DNA of 64,000 bases from Gerris lacustris. Lineage: Eukaryota > Arthropoda > Insecta > Hemiptera > Gerridae. The stretch spans positions 60,273,633 through 60,337,632 of the forward strand of contig OX578280.1 in the NCBI GenBank assembly GCA_951217055.1, in the 5' to 3' direction. The translations under genes were made by a program, and so were the position numbers. Within the stretch, counting starts at the first letter, position 1, and each line of letters starts with the position of its first letter. Shown in pieces: positions 22,386-33,763 of the stretch. The notes beneath the pieces are model-generated. The model had not been told where the DNA came from. It saw only the letters and a program-made list of their open reading frames with translations, and made no database searches.

Positions 22386-22752
22386 AATATCTCGAAAACG
22401 GTATGTCTCACTTCAAACATGCATAGGATCTTTTTTGTGCAGAATTATGTGAGAAATATTTATGTTAATAACACTTCTCTTCAAAAAAATAAACAGTTTT
22501 TCGTAAAAAGTGAAAAATAAGTAAATTTTAAACTATAAGATGGGGTAGGGGGGGAAGTGGGGACTTTTGAGAGAATGTACCTCTTATCATGGTCTATTAT
22601 CAGGAAAAAGTCCAGATTTCCCCTAATTAGTTGCAGGTAAAAACCTTTATTAACTGGGCTATGAGGAAAGTATTTAATTTTCCAAGCCATTTTGTCTAAA
22701 AAAAATCAACATTTTTTTGTGCCTCTCTCCCCCCCCCCCCCCTCCATCACCC
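22386..22752. other. No gene recognised
   Basis: Short AT-rich stretch ending in a C14 run at 22729-22742. The small frame at 22481-22690 has no support. Confidence 0.5.
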
Positions 22753-23275
22753 TCACCGTCTTTGTTTGTACTTTCCGGTCCCAAATGTATTTGTTACAAT
22801 TTGGATATTCTTCGAAATGCTCGACACCAACACCCTGTGCCACCTACATTTTGTCCTCTCATCAAAACTTTTTTCACGTGAGTTTTGGCGTAGCTTTTTA
22901 ACATTGATGTTTTTATGACACTCATTTTGTAGGCTTAATCTTGTCAAATACTCCGTAACTTCCTCATCAAAGTTAAAGGTATCTTGAACTGCGCATAACT
23001 TTTGAGCAATATTAAGACGTTGTAAAGGAGCTTCCCGCAGGTGCATCTTAAAATGCGAAGCCCCCCAAAGGCGAGTATATCATTGAAGATGTGGTGTTAG
23101 CTGGGAGTCCTACTATTGGTTTAGTGCTTCTCCTTATGATGACGTCAATTCCTTCTAACAGTGGTTGAGGTAATTTAGTGAGAGGTTCACTTTGTAATGG
23201 GTATGTCAATGTAGGAAAGATATACTGGTTTAGTATATTTAGCTGCTGGTCAGGTTTCAATAAATGCGACGTTAA
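22753..23275 (-). pseudogene. C-terminal fragment of a non-LTR reverse transcriptase (R2/NeSL-like)
   Basis: Reading leftwards from about 23275: SHLLKPDQQLNIL, then YIFPTL, then IDVIIRRSTKPIVGLPANT and YSPLGGFAF. This is the post-palm pattern LkP.qql.il..yl.P.l ... R...k..l.LP.nt....y.p..GGlg of site-specific, restriction-like-endonuclease LINEs. A frame change at 23046-23048 leads into a charged 97-residue tail (HLREAPLQRLNIAQK...). The fragment lacks the catalytic palm and the endonuclease. Family assignment rests on motif shape only. Confidence 0.6.
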
Positions 23276-23689
23276 CCCTTAATAACAAAGCGTTAACAGC
23301 AAAACTCCCTCCTTTTATTATTGTCTGGAGATGTCCGAGTTAATAATGAACTTTTTAAATGTTAATATTATGTCAAATGCAGGACTAAATTAATTTTTTA
23401 TCATTGTATTTATTTGTTTTGTGCAACTCGTATGTGTCAAGACAGGTTTAAAAAATGGATTATTCCAAATTAGTGACATGGAAAGATTTTTATTTTTTTT
23501 AAATTAATTAATTAATTAAATAATTTTATTTTTTGGTAATGAAACTATATGAATAAAGAATGATTACAAATGTAAAATGATTTCAGTTTCACAAAATTTA
23601 ATTTTTATGCCCTAAATTGAGCGTCAATTTGAAAGTTGCCATATGGCAACGCTGTAGGACATCAGCATTACAGTTTTTTTCAAGTCGTC
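23276..23689. other. AT-rich stretch without a recognisable gene
   Basis: Nothing recognised beyond A/T runs near 23480-23540. Confidence 0.5.
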
Positions 23690-23860
23690 ATTTTTTACTT
23701 TCTCATATAAAGAGAAAGTATTGTGATGGCGCGAAAATTCGATTTTGAAATTTTGATGGATTCACACGTTTTGAGGTCCCTTGAGTCCAAAAGTCTGATG
23801 GACCAGTCCATTAGACTTTTGGCTTTTCCCCAAGTTGAAAGAACACCTTAAAGGTCAATA
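23690..23860 (+). mobile_element. TE3 5'-end fragment
   Basis: Starts TTACTTTCTCATATAAAGAG and continues AAAGTATTGTGATGGCGCGA, ending after GAGTCCAAAAGTCTGATGG. The first bases form the hairpin TACTTTCTC/GAGAAAGTA. Confidence 0.75.
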
Positions 23861-24865
23861 TTTTTCGGCAGATGATGAAGTGCGGTCAAAAAATAATACA
23901 CCAAAAAAATTGCCAGATAATTTAAGATAGTTAATGTTGTTGGCCCTTATATAAAAAAATTAAAATAAATTGTTTTGAAATGTTCTTAAAATAGTTATAA
24001 TATTATTTTAGTTGGTGGTATCTGATTTCTTGGAATGCTGTCCGTTCATTAGGCAGTGGTTGGGTTTGGTCTCTAAATTACCCCGAAGCTCTGATTTCCC
24101 AAGAGGAAATTTCCGATCTTGATTAATTCCGGATAGACTTGGAGTAGGAGGTTAAGAGTAAATCCAAAATAAACCTAGTAAAGGTCTTTCTAACAATATT
24201 TACTGAGGTCCGGCCTTTAACATCAAGCTAATGGTCTCTTGACCGGAACCTCTACTACAGCAGTATTAGTAGCTTGCCGCTTGTTAGAAACTAGATCAGG
24301 TAGTTTAAGACGTTATCTTTCCTTGAATTAGTTTATTATTATATTCCAGTTATTTCCAATTATCTGGCCTTGCTAGATCGATAATTAACTTCCTAACCTG
24401 AATGCCCAAGCGAAAATCCCTTCTTAAAAGATAATATGGCGTTACTTCGTTCTATTGTTTGACTGTGTCTCTATGTAACAACAACAAATAGACCTTACTT
24501 AAATGAAGTTGGTTACCGATTAAATTCACGATTAAGTGATGACACCCTTGAAACTAATTGGTTAAAAAATGTGGATTATTTGGATTACTCCAAAGACAAA
24601 AGGTAACACCAAATAGAGTGGGAGTTAGATAATTGTGTTGTGTCCATTAGTCACCAGTAAGTATATTTATATATTTCTATAACTCAAATTTAGATCTCAA
24701 GAAGACTTCTTTCTTTATTGAAGCAAAGAAATACTGACAATCTTTCCACAATAATATTTTAAATAATAAGCTTCGAACTATGATTTTATTCTAGCAATAA
24801 AGCTACGTTAAACAATACTTCATTGTCGTTATAACATGTTGGCAGTAAAAACAAAAGTCAAGTAA
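23861..24865. other. Intergenic stretch without a recognisable gene
   Basis: No motif or second copy in this window was identified. Confidence 0.5.
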
Positions 24866-25174
24866 AGTAGTAGTAGTAGTAGTAGTAAGGTCCTAGTACT
24901 AGTAGTAGTACTAGACGGGTCGGACGAACCACTTGTTGGAACCTAGCAATTAGGCCATCACTTAGGCCCATTTTACTATACCCGTGGTAGAGAGTTCCAG
25001 CCACTTCACACATCATACCTCTGTACATTGTAGAAGCAAGTATGACGTAATAAATAGTATAAAATCAGAGCGTTACGGTGAGGGATCGAACCCACGATCT
25101 CGTACCGCTCATGATTCAGTGATGGCCGAGTAGACATGGTAAGTAATTTAACCCACACGGCCACGCTGGCTCTC
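24866..25174 (-). mobile_element. tRNA-derived SINE, copy B
   Basis: On the minus strand it starts GAGAGCCAGCG. An A-box-like TGGCCGTGTGGG lies at 25152-25163 and a B box GGGTTCGATCC at 25083-25093, about 60 bases apart as in a tRNA. It ends in a TAC-triplet tail (plus strand GTA repeats at 24867-24888). The body matches copy A (14.3 kb) throughout, including the ACCACTTGTT and TAGGCCATCACTTAGG blocks. No clear target-site duplication was found. Confidence 0.85.
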
Positions 25175-25564
25175 CCCAAAAAAGGCCTTAAGTCAAATGA
25201 AAGTATTAACTCAGAAATTGGAAGTAGGTCGCTCTTGTATCCAGGCTGACTGAGGTTGACTGAAACAGTCTTTCTTCTGTTGAACAACTTCTAATTTGAC
25301 TCAACGAGTGTTTTTACAGTCATGGCATTGACGACATGTATGACTGATGACGATGTCTTATAAGTAGGTTGGGCAAGAAATTAGCGTTTTTTGGTAATAA
25401 AAAATTGTTTTGTTAGGAGATGCTGCATTTCTTTTCTTTACACCAGCACTTTTAGATGTTTACTACTTTAGTTTTGAGACCACATAATGTTGTGTTTTGC
25501 GCATTAAAAGATCGTCTCTTTAGCCAAAAAAATAACTGGCTTAAATATTACTTTTAAATATACT
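25175..25564. other. No gene recognised
   Basis: Ordinary AT-rich sequence. Confidence 0.5.
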
Positions 25565-26152
25565 TTTTGCTAACGAGCTTACTGAAGGTAACGGAGCTGA
25601 GTGATCATTCTGAAGAACGAAATTTGTTTCAGACATCAGGGAACATTTTTGGTTCCATTTCTGTCTGTCGCCCAATTTTTTCGAACCAACATATCTTTAC
25701 AACTACTCGTCCGATGTTTATGAAATTTGGATGGTAGGTCAAAATTAGCCCATTGTTGGTCCCTTCACAAACATTCCTATATGTTTCAACCTTCTGAGCT
25801 TATTTGTGTACCACGTGCGCTCCGGAAAAACCAGCGTACATTTACAACGTATATTTATTTACACCTCTATCTTCAACTCATCTGATTTTTTTTTATGAAA
25901 ATTGAAGATGGTTTTTCGAAAGTAGTCCGCAGATTGCCCCAAATTAATTTCAACCGTTTGCGATCTATAAATCTTGCTAAATGTTTACTTTAATTCATGA
26001 AAAAACATAACAGTTTTGACTGATTTATATAAACGGGGTAAATTAAATGAATTTGACAATAATAGGTTGTAAAAGCATAAAATCATTAAAGTATATGAAA
26101 TGGGACGCGAGGAAGCTGTGTGCCAAACTAATCGGCAGACTATTTTTAAACG
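25565..26152 (+). mobile_element. TE1, near full-length copy
   Basis: The start GAGCTTACTGAAGGTAACGG runs through the AACATTTTTGGTTCC and CTGTCTGTCG tract, then GGTAGGTCAAAATTAGCCCA, then AAAAAACATAACAGTTTTGA. It ends GGACGCGAGGAAGCTGTGTG and CTAATCGGCAGACTA. No coding frame is preserved. It is one of the two best reference copies for TE1, with 34205-34800. Confidence 0.8.
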
Positions 26153-26699
26153 ATCGAAGTATAAGAAGTTGTTAAAATAATTTAATCGATTACTTCTATT
26201 TTAGGTTTTCGCGACCTGATTCTAATAAATCTTAATATTCCTTAGTTTCGAACCTATTGCAGGGATAATTCTCAAGGAAGTTGCTCATAATCAGAATCAG
26301 TTGCAACTGACTTTTACGGTGCAAAACAGTTACACTTAAAAATGACCCCTGATCCCTGAAATAGGTTTGAATTTAAGAATAATCCCTGAAATAGGTTTGG
26401 GAACGCCGGAAATCTCTGACGATGTCTCCTCCGGATAGATGAATTATCGATTATTTGTCTACCATGATCATTTCATTACAAATTTCTTTGTGCGATTGCA
26501 TCTAAAGGCTACTTATATAAGTCCTGAATGGTACAAATAATCAAGGTAAGGAAGAACAGTTAAGAAGAAGAAGGTATGGAATTAACCGAGTTTATCTTCT
26601 GTATGTATAGAGATGACTTTCTTTTGTGAAAGGCTAAATTCCAGCTTTTTATTTGTATAAATGCATTCCTGGGTTAACAGTGGATTGTAGGAAATGCAC
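26153..26699. other. No gene recognised
   Basis: There is one short duplication (ATCCCTGAAATAGGTTTG at about 26353 and 26381). Nothing else was identified. Confidence 0.5.
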
Positions 26700-26990
26700 A
26701 TAAGTCGGGCCACCTCAGATTATCTCTTGATTTCTTCCCATGCTTTTCCCAGCATTTGTCCTCTGTCAATGTTTTGTGTTTCCGTGTTTATCCTTACAAC
26801 GAGTTCCCTGTAGATTTCCCCTGAGGTTTGTCTTTGGATAATCTAGTTCCACTTCCTCCTGTTTATTTCGTTGTTTATTTGCTACTCGGATCCTCGTAAA
26901 TAGATCTTCATTTGAGATTACCTTTGGTTGGTGTTTATTAAATATTTTCTTGAGACACCAACACATTCTTCGTTTTTATTAGATTTTTCT
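26700..26990 (-). pseudogene. Probable LINE RT C-terminal remnant
   Basis: The minus strand gives FNKHQPKVISNEDLFTRIRV followed, after a decayed section, by IDRGQMLGKAWEEIKR in another frame. This resembles the post-thumb tail of RTE-like LINEs (kISNeeLw...t ... RtWrr.v..E....G.tW.eik..A.dR). The GH.lR signature expected between them is not visible. Confidence 0.45.
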
Positions 26991-27489
26991 ATTAAGCTTT
27001 TTTCATAGTCGTACTTAAAACCAAGAGAAGCAGAGAAACTTTTGCTCCCATTAAATATATTAGAAAAGCTCAATGTTTATGTGGTACATTCGTAAAGTTA
27101 TTAATTCCAACAATATTCATATATTCATGACCTTGATCTATGCTACAAGGAGAGAAAAAATATTATTATCATTTAATAAAAACATGATTGAATTTTATAT
27201 TTATATTAAAACGACACGTTTCATGGAAACAATCAGATGCCCTCCAATTAGAACGTTACCTTCTTCGTGTTACATAATAGAGAAATCTGAAGTTAAGGTG
27301 GAGCAGGTTAATTATGATTTATTTTTATGCTATGATGGTTTGGACAATATAATGATTTTCCAGTATAATTGCTTCCCTACTTGAAATTCTCCCGCTATAA
27401 TATAAACTCATGCCGTAGCAGCCTAACAGGTTCAGTATTCTTAAGAAAAGCTTAATATAAATAATTCTACATATTCTGCACTTACTCAT
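26991..27489. other. No gene recognised
   Basis: A 103-codon frame at 27073-27384 has AT-driven composition and no family signature. Confidence 0.5.
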
Positions 27490-27646
27490 TTCTTACTTCT
27501 GCAGCACTTCATCCTGATATAGGCCTTGGCTTCCTGCTGGAGTAGTCTCCTTTCTTCTCTGTTCCTATCTTTCTCCTTCCATCCTCTAACTCCTCCTATG
27601 GTCTTCATGTCTTCTTCTACCTGTTGCAACCATCTTCTTCTTGGTC
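27490..27646 (-). pseudogene. LINE endonuclease/RT extreme C-terminus fragment
   Basis: The minus strand reads RPRRRWLQQVEEDMKTIG and then RGWKEKDRNREERRLLQQEAK. This is the characteristic end of RTE-like or other insect LINE ORF2 (GRPr.rW...v..Dm...g.....A.dR..WR.l...A). The sequence ahead of it is not recognisable. Confidence 0.7.
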
Positions 27647-27659
27647 TACATTTTCTTCA

Positions 27660-28302
27660 CACCATATAGTCCAGGAGATAGCGTGCAAAAAAGTGTCTGA
27701 TTAACATCAAGCTAGAATTTTGTGTATAAGTAAATCTTTTGGTGCATTTTAAGAACATGTGGTCGGCTAAGTTCGTCTGCGGGACATAGCTTGGCAAAAG
27801 GTATTTGAAAACAACAAACCGGTGGAGAGCGGCCATGTCCCGCCTTTTTTGATGGACAGTGTGATTTTCATGATCCTGAGTACAACATTAGTTAGTAGAC
27901 CAAAAATCAAGATGATGTTAGTTTTTCACTTGATAGGTTTGTTATTAAATTATTACTCCAAATCAAAGTGCTCACTAAAATGTAATGCAAATATTTTATT
28001 ATTTGAAATTATGTTTCTTTGAGAAGTTATCTGACTGCAGTGGTATTGTAAAAGCTTGTTTATAAATATGTATGATGCGTATTTAATATATGATTTATTT
28101 AATATGAATTACTTAAATAAGGTTTATTGTGCTATTTCATTATTAATTAAATCTAAATACGTATTAACAATTCTAGTGCTTTCTTTATCTTGGAACCTAC
28201 AAATCCTCATTTCAATGAATATATTATATAAGTGGATCAATTTGATTTGATATACGGGTAAAATTAGGACGATTTCGTTCTTCTAGGAACAATTTAAACT
28301 TG

Positions 28303-28307
<5 letters not shown>
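27660..28307. other. No gene recognised
   Basis: AT-rich; small open frames only. Confidence 0.5.

Positions 28308-28372
<65 letters not shown>
28308..28372. repeat. (TA)n microsatellite, about 65 bases
   Basis: Uninterrupted TA alternation directly abutting the fold-back element at 28373, which probably inserted into it. Confidence 0.95.
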
Positions 28373-28377
<5 letters not shown>

Positions 28378-29312
28378 TGTCCACGGATTGAGTTGCCTAT
28401 ACGTGTAAACTCAAAAAAAATTTCAATTTTCGAAGAAAAGTCTCTCTTCATAAAATCTTCTGCTTGTTCTTAAATGAAGATTTATAGTATTACTTTTTGT
28501 TCAAAATGTACCCTGTACCCAGAAAGTACAATTTCCTAAAATCGTACAAGAGTAAACCTGTCCAAATTTCGACTATACAAGAAAAAAGTATTCTTTATCA
28601 TTTCTTTAAGATACTATTCCAAATTTATTTTTCACATACAAAAGTTCGATAATCAAATCTCAAAAATCCCCCCCCCCCCCCGTGCCATTTATAAAAAGTA
28701 AAATTTGTCTGATTCTCATTTAAGCGGGATCGATTTAAAGGTCTCATTAAGTGCATTAAAAGTTGTAGCATTGCTTTTTTGATAAAAGCAACATGAAAGC
28801 ATTTATTGAGAAAATCGTATTTATTATTTAAATATTATTTATTTCTAATAATAAAAAAAATCATTTTCAAACAACAATTTATTTTCCTTTTCATGCTGTT
28901 TTTATCAAAAAAAGCAATACCACAACTTTTAATGCTCTCAATGAGACCTTTAAAGCGACCCCGCATAAATTAGAATCAGACAAATTTTACTTTTTATAAA
29001 TGGCAGGGGAGGGGGAATTTTTAAAATTTGACTATCGAAGTTTTTTATATGAAAAAATAAATTTGGAATAGTATCTTAAAGAAATTATGAAGAATACTTT
29101 TTCTGTTGTATAGTCGAAATTGGGACCGGTTTACTCTTGTACGATTTTAGGAAATTGTACTCTCTGGGTACAAGGTACATTTTGAACAAAAAATAATACT
29201 ATAAATCTTCATTTAAGAACAAGCAGAAGATTTTATGAAGAGAGACTTTTCTTCGAAAATTGAATTTTTTTTTAATTTACACGTATAGGCAACTCAATCC
29301 GTGGACATACTG
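28373..29312. mobile_element. Mariner-like long-TIR fold-back element (940 bp)
   Basis: The ends are TAGTATGTCCACGGATTGAG on the left and CTCAATCCGTGGACATACTG on the right, flanked by TA on both sides. Inversion continues inward for about 450 bases per arm with scattered mismatches. For example, CAAGCAGAAGATTTTATGAA appears at ~29220 and its complement at ~28450. A short spacer lies near 28830-28870. CAGTATGTCC-type ends with TA targets point to Tc1/mariner-related transposition. There is no transposase. One arm carries a C14 run (28668-28681) where the other has GGGGAGGGGG. Confidence 0.88.
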
Positions 29313-29314
29313 TA

Positions 29315-30127
29315 CATATATTAATATGTAGGAGGGAACATAAAATCAAATGTTTCTAGAACTTAAGTTTCACTTTTAATGCGTGAGAGTCTCACACTTT
29401 TTTTCCTTTTTTTCTTTTGATTTTAGAGAGAGAAGTGTTATTTTACTTCCAAATAAAAATTTTAAAACATTTTTATTATTGAAATAATTTTTGTATAAAG
29501 TTGTTTATTTTTTATTAGTTATACATAACATACTCTAGACTCTAGAAGTTTGTCGGTATCGATCTGGGGTTCTAAATAATTTAGACTGACCGGGTAAATA
29601 AATAAATAAAGTAAATTTTATCAGACTTTTTTTTACACTAATGTATTTATTATTTTGCAGTTCACAGTTTGGGAAAAACATTAGTTTTATTTTATACATA
29701 GAATGAGTTTTCTCTTTCATTACTATTCGAGTATTTATTTAAATAGATGTTGGTTGTTTATATGTCTCCCTTATTTCTATCGAAGACCGATCTCCAGTTT
29801 CCAAACAGAAGTTTAATCACTCGTATTTCCTAGAGTGTCGGGTTGTATGAATGCTTCGTGTATTTCTATTTCAGGGTATTTTCTAAATATCCTAGAAATA
29901 GACAGGTTATTTTCAAATGAAGGCCGACCGGAAAATCTTGGTATGTTATTTAACCAAGAATTCATTCTAGTGTACTTGAGTGGATTGAAATTGATTTTTC
30001 ATTTGAATTCTTTTTTTCTATCAAGTTAAGAGACCGAATTTAAAAGTCAATATAAATTTTAAAATCCAAATTTAGAACCAGTTTTGAATAGTATGAAATA
30101 AAAAAATCGGGTACGGGGTACCTCGGA
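29315..30127. other. No gene recognised
   Basis: AT-rich. A GGGTACGGGGTACC motif at about 30111-30124, just before the 5S-containing element, echoes the Helitron internal-unit motif. Confidence 0.45.
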
Positions 30128-30956
30128 ACTTTTCCTCACTTCAGAGGCCACTAAAGTGGCCTCTCCTGCTGCTTTGCAGCAGGAGGAAGCAGCATTGGAC
30201 GTGGTCAGTACTTGTATGGGTGACCATTCTGAACTAACTGATTTATTATCATTATTAAAAAAAAACCTTATTTTTAATACCTATATTTTATTTCATTATT
30301 TGAAATTTGGCGGTATTTTGACAAATGTAAACAAACTTTGACGTCGTCAAAATTATCGCACTAATAAATAATTATATTCGCTTATAACTTTAAAACTAAT
30401 TAATGGAATTTCATCTTTTTTTTATATTTGTTCTTTAATTTTTTCCGGTTCCAACGATATGCTTTATGTCAAAAACCTATTTATACTTGCAGTATTATTA
30501 ACCGTCAAAGTTTAAAAATTCAAAAATTAATAACTTCAAAATGGCGGCCAAAATCAAAATGAAATTTAGTGGGCTTGTTTGTCATACAGAGAGGTACATT
30601 CGAGCCATGTATAAGACAACTCGATCAGGACTATTTTCGATTTATTACGATTTTTTTAAATTTTTGCTGACTTAGCAAACTGGGTTCAAGATGGCGGAAA
30701 AAGTTGATTTTCCGGGCGGCACAACTACAGGTTAGGACTGATTTTTCTGCCAAGTTTCAACTCTCTAGATTAAATACCTTGGGCGCTACGATGATAACAC
30801 ACATACACACACACATACACACTCACATACATACGTCATGCTGAAAACCACTTAGGAGGCATAAAAACACCTAAAACGGATAATTCCGTTGAAATCTCGA
30901 AAAAAAAAATTTTGGTGAAAACAATACTTTTCCTAATATTAGTAGTGAGGAAAAGT
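30128..30956 (+). mobile_element. TIR element containing a 5S-rRNA-like segment, full copy
   Basis: The 13-base ends ACTTTTCCTCACT (30128-30140) and AGTGAGGAAAAGT (30944-30956) are inverted copies. The body matches 54588-55342 in reverse over ~750 bases. Just inside the left end are two perfect hairpins in a row: AGAGGCCACT/AGTGGCCTCT (30143-30164, 2-base loop) and CCTGCTGC/GCAGCAGG (30165-30183, 3-base loop). Then comes the 5S-like segment. No coding frame is supported. Confidence 0.8.
30188..30232 (+). pseudogene. 5S rRNA 3'-half-like segment (pol III box region)
   Basis: AGCAGCATTGGACGTGGTCA then GTACTTGTATGGGTGACC parallels the internal control region of 5S rRNA (box A AGCAGC..., intermediate element, box C GTTAGTACTTGGATGGG.GACC). 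The second copy (55287-55333, minus) has the more canonical ACTTGGATGGGTGACCG. No complete 5S gene is present. Confidence 0.75.
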
Positions 30957-31267
30957 AAAAAAGCTTCCTGTGTGTGGTAATCTCAGTTGGTCCAACAATG
31001 GCCAATGTGAACTACCACATAAATTTTATTAAAATCGGACGAGTAGTTTTTAAGATATGGCTGTTTTGGACATCTGTCCAGGAATTGTTCAATGCTTCTT
31101 ATTATATTTTTACAATAATTACATAACATATTTTGTAAATACTTCAAATAAATTAAACTATTTTATCTACGATTGATACGAAATATTAACATTGTATCTC
31201 TGTTTAGATACGTAGAAAGTGATTCTTTACGTACTTGTATTTATTGCGCAAGCGCGACTCATAGTTC

Positions 31268-31323
31268 TGAAGAATTCCTCTTCTTTACCACCCTAGGGCG
31301 GTAAAGAAGAGGAATTCTTCAGC
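31268..31323. repeat. Perfect 23-bp inverted repeat
   Basis: CTGAAGAATTCCTCTTCTTT... and its exact complement flank a 10-base centre, ACCCTAGGGC. The 31163-31742 body contains no other structure of this perfection. Confidence 0.95.
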
Positions 31324-31421
31324 TTTACGCACGATTAACGAGTTTGTTTACATTTCATAAAACTAATTTGCTGTTCTTTTTATTAAATTAACTGTTTATA
31401 TCGAGTTTTTAGTGAAAAACA

Positions 31422-31550
31422 ATGAGTGAATCAAATGACTTTGACGAAAATGTGGAGAATAATACTCCTCCAGAAATAATTAATTCGGCAAAAAATACAA
31501 CTCATGAATTAATGCCATCTTTATCAAGAGAGAGATACGAACTTACATAG
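31422..31550 (+). pseudogene. Short peptide frame in repeat C, possibly tyrosine-recombinase-like N-terminus
   Basis: An ATG opens 42 codons with an acidic start (MSESNDFDENVENN) and ends LSRERYELT before TAG. The corresponding frame of the 1.4-kb copy is broken earlier but reads on past this point with TYRKFINFF. Together they look like the opening helix of a core-binding domain (S...Y...Y..F..W) of Crypton-like or domesticated recombinase proteins. The similarity is short, so this is a suggestion only. Confidence 0.35.
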
Positions 31551-31939
31551 AGCAAGTTTATTTTTTTCTGTATTTATTATTTAAATCTAACAATCGTAGA
31601 TAAAGTACGGTACGCAACTCGTGCGAAATCGCCATTTGGCATTGCTCGTGTGGTTTTACTGCCCTCGCTGTCGCTCGGATACAAACTCCACACTCGCATG
31701 CAAAATGCTACTTTCCGCACTCGACGCGTAATGTGCTATTATACTCAAAATACAACTGAAATATATATTCTGTCAAACCAAACAAAAACATAGAAAAATA
31801 AATATCAGTGTTGTCTCTTTTAATTATTTTGAAAATAGAAATTAACAAACATGACACTTCTGTAATCTTCTGTAAGCTCCGAAGCAAAAAAAGGGGGGGG
31901 GGTAAATTTAATAAAATAGACAACAGTGATTTAAAAAAC

Positions 31940-31998
31940 TACATCATTTAAGTACGCAAGGAAGCTATTCGCTACAATAATTGGCAGATTATTTTAAT
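31940..31998 (+). mobile_element. TE1 3'-end fragment
   Basis: GTACGCAAGGAAGCTATTCG then ATTGGCAGATTATTTT matches TE1 3' ends. Confidence 0.55.
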
Positions 31999-32012
31999 AT
32001 TCTTTTTAGGTA

Positions 32013-32163
32013 CTTCTTTAGATTGTTACTCCTCTATGTTTTTTTTAGAATATAAATGACTACTAAATACCTATTAAGACAAAGGGATGTTTAGTCCAAT
32101 GTACTTTGGGACAAAGGAATATCATACTACTATTTTCATAAGGGGAGTGACAGTCTAAAGAAG
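32013..32163 (-). mobile_element. MITE (CTTCTTTAGA termini), uninterrupted copy
   Basis: Ends CTTCTTTAGATTGTTACTCC and GTGACAGTCTAAAGAAG are inverted. The body is the reverse complement of the MITE at 14206-14710 without the SINE, so it serves as the empty site. A third copy of the end sequence lies just right at about 32176-32196. Confidence 0.87.
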
Positions 32164-32354
32164 AACAATCTGAGTACCTTCTTTAGATTGTTACTCCTCC
32201 CTGATTTTTTATAGGGGCTGTAACACTCCATGGAAGTGCCCCTTTTTATTAGTTTCAATTTTAATTGTGTGTTTGTTGGGTACCTGTAGTCATAATCTTT
32301 GGAAGGATATCCTTGGGTCCACTTTCCATCATCCAATCGAGCTGAACCTTGCAT

Positions 32355-32455
32355 GTAAAAATCTCAAATTGCATGTAACCAAAATTGTTATGAACATTTT
32401 CAAGTAAAAATCTCAAATTGCATGTAACCAAAATTGTTATGAACATTTTCAAAGC
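32355..32455 (+). repeat. 49-bp tandem duplication
   Basis: AAAAATCTCAAATTGCATGT then AACCAAAATTGTTATGAAC occurs twice without change, starting at 32357 and 32406. Confidence 0.9.
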
Positions 32456-33055
32456 GTGTTTTGGTAAATAAACAACTTCCCTATTGACTCATACGATCAA
32501 AATGCAGTTTAATTTTATATTTAACTTTAATATAAAATTTGAGGTCTCTTTTAGACGGCAAAGAGTTTTAATATTAGACTATACACATTAATTCACAAAT
32601 AAGAACATATTAAAAAGAGTTAGTTCTTCAATACTTTTTTTGAAAAATTAATTAATGTGGAGTAAACTTTAATTTACATATTTCTTTAATACAAGAGTTT
32701 CAGTGTGAAATATACTCTAGTTTTTTTACTTTATCCAATGTATGTTTAAGGACCCATGAAACGGATTTTGTACATGGTCGCCTATTATGTATAGTTTTTT
32801 TTTATATTCCACTTCAGAACACATTAATTCGTTTTTTGCGATAGCTGTTTCAATAAAAATCTTACTTTTCTTTTGATGTATTAAGCAAGTGTTAACTTGC
32901 TAGGGATGTTGTAAATACGAAAACGATATTAGGAAGGTTTACCAGGTGCAGGTTATAAAACCTAACTCTTGCTCTCTCTAAATGTAAAACAAACCTTTCA
33001 AGTTTCGAGTATATCGATCTAAACATTTATATAAATTCTGTTGATTCTTTTCTCG
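32456..33055. other. No gene recognised
   Basis: AT-rich stretch ahead of the Gypsy remnant. No LTR could be defined. Confidence 0.45.
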
Positions 33056-33763
33056 AAGGCAAAAGGCTGAGGAATACATGGTTCGTCATGGCCCTGTAAA
33101 ATATAAGCTTAATAGTTTAAGATGCAGTTTAGGGTCGCTGAAGGACAGCTTAATCAACAGTGCAATAATTGCAGAAAACAAACAGTGTATCAGGCAAAAG
33201 TTAGTAGATGAATACAAAACGGATTTTAAAAAATGGCAATGGATTTAGAGATTGCCCGCCAGGAGTCACAGCCGCTTAAAGATATTCTCACTACTACAAT
33301 ACATGTTAGTGCTGCATGACATCCTTTTAATAGTGGACCAAACACAACAAACACCTTTAACAAAAATGATTCTAGTAACAATAAGAAATCTAGTGGACAC
33401 TACGAGTGAAAAGTTTTATCTTCATCATGTTCAAAATGTTGTTCCCAGCAGCCGTCCTCTACAAAATATGTAAGAAGAAATGGCGCTATGCACAGAAGTG
33501 TTTCAAAAATATAAATAACAAGAAGACAGTCAATCAAAGATGTGCGAGACAATAAGAGTGACAGTGATTCCAGTTTATTTGTTGGAGCCGTCAATCTTTG
33601 TAAGAAGAAGTCTTCATCAGCCAACGTGGAAGTCGTCTTGCTCATGGTGTCACACAATAATAATGAACAATGGCTAATCAATGTAAAACCTTCAGGAATA
33701 AATTTAACTTTTATCAGTCAGATAAGAGAGTTTAAATTAAAATGTTTTTAATATCAAAACAGC

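Larger units (their letters stand above)
31163..31742 (+). repeat. Repeat C copy 2
   Basis: It matches 1115-1660. Inverted boundary words TTTATCTACGATTG (31163) and CAATCGTAGATAAA (31589-31602) enclose 440 bases, followed by the CpG-bearing right end (GTACGGTACGCAACTCGTGC to CGACGCGTAATGTGC). The interior holds a perfect palindrome (31268-31323) and a short open frame (31422-31550). Confidence 0.7.

Noticed and set aside
28224..28451. Minus-strand frame with a Tyr-Ile run
   Set aside because: It is the translation of the TA microsatellite and fold-back end.
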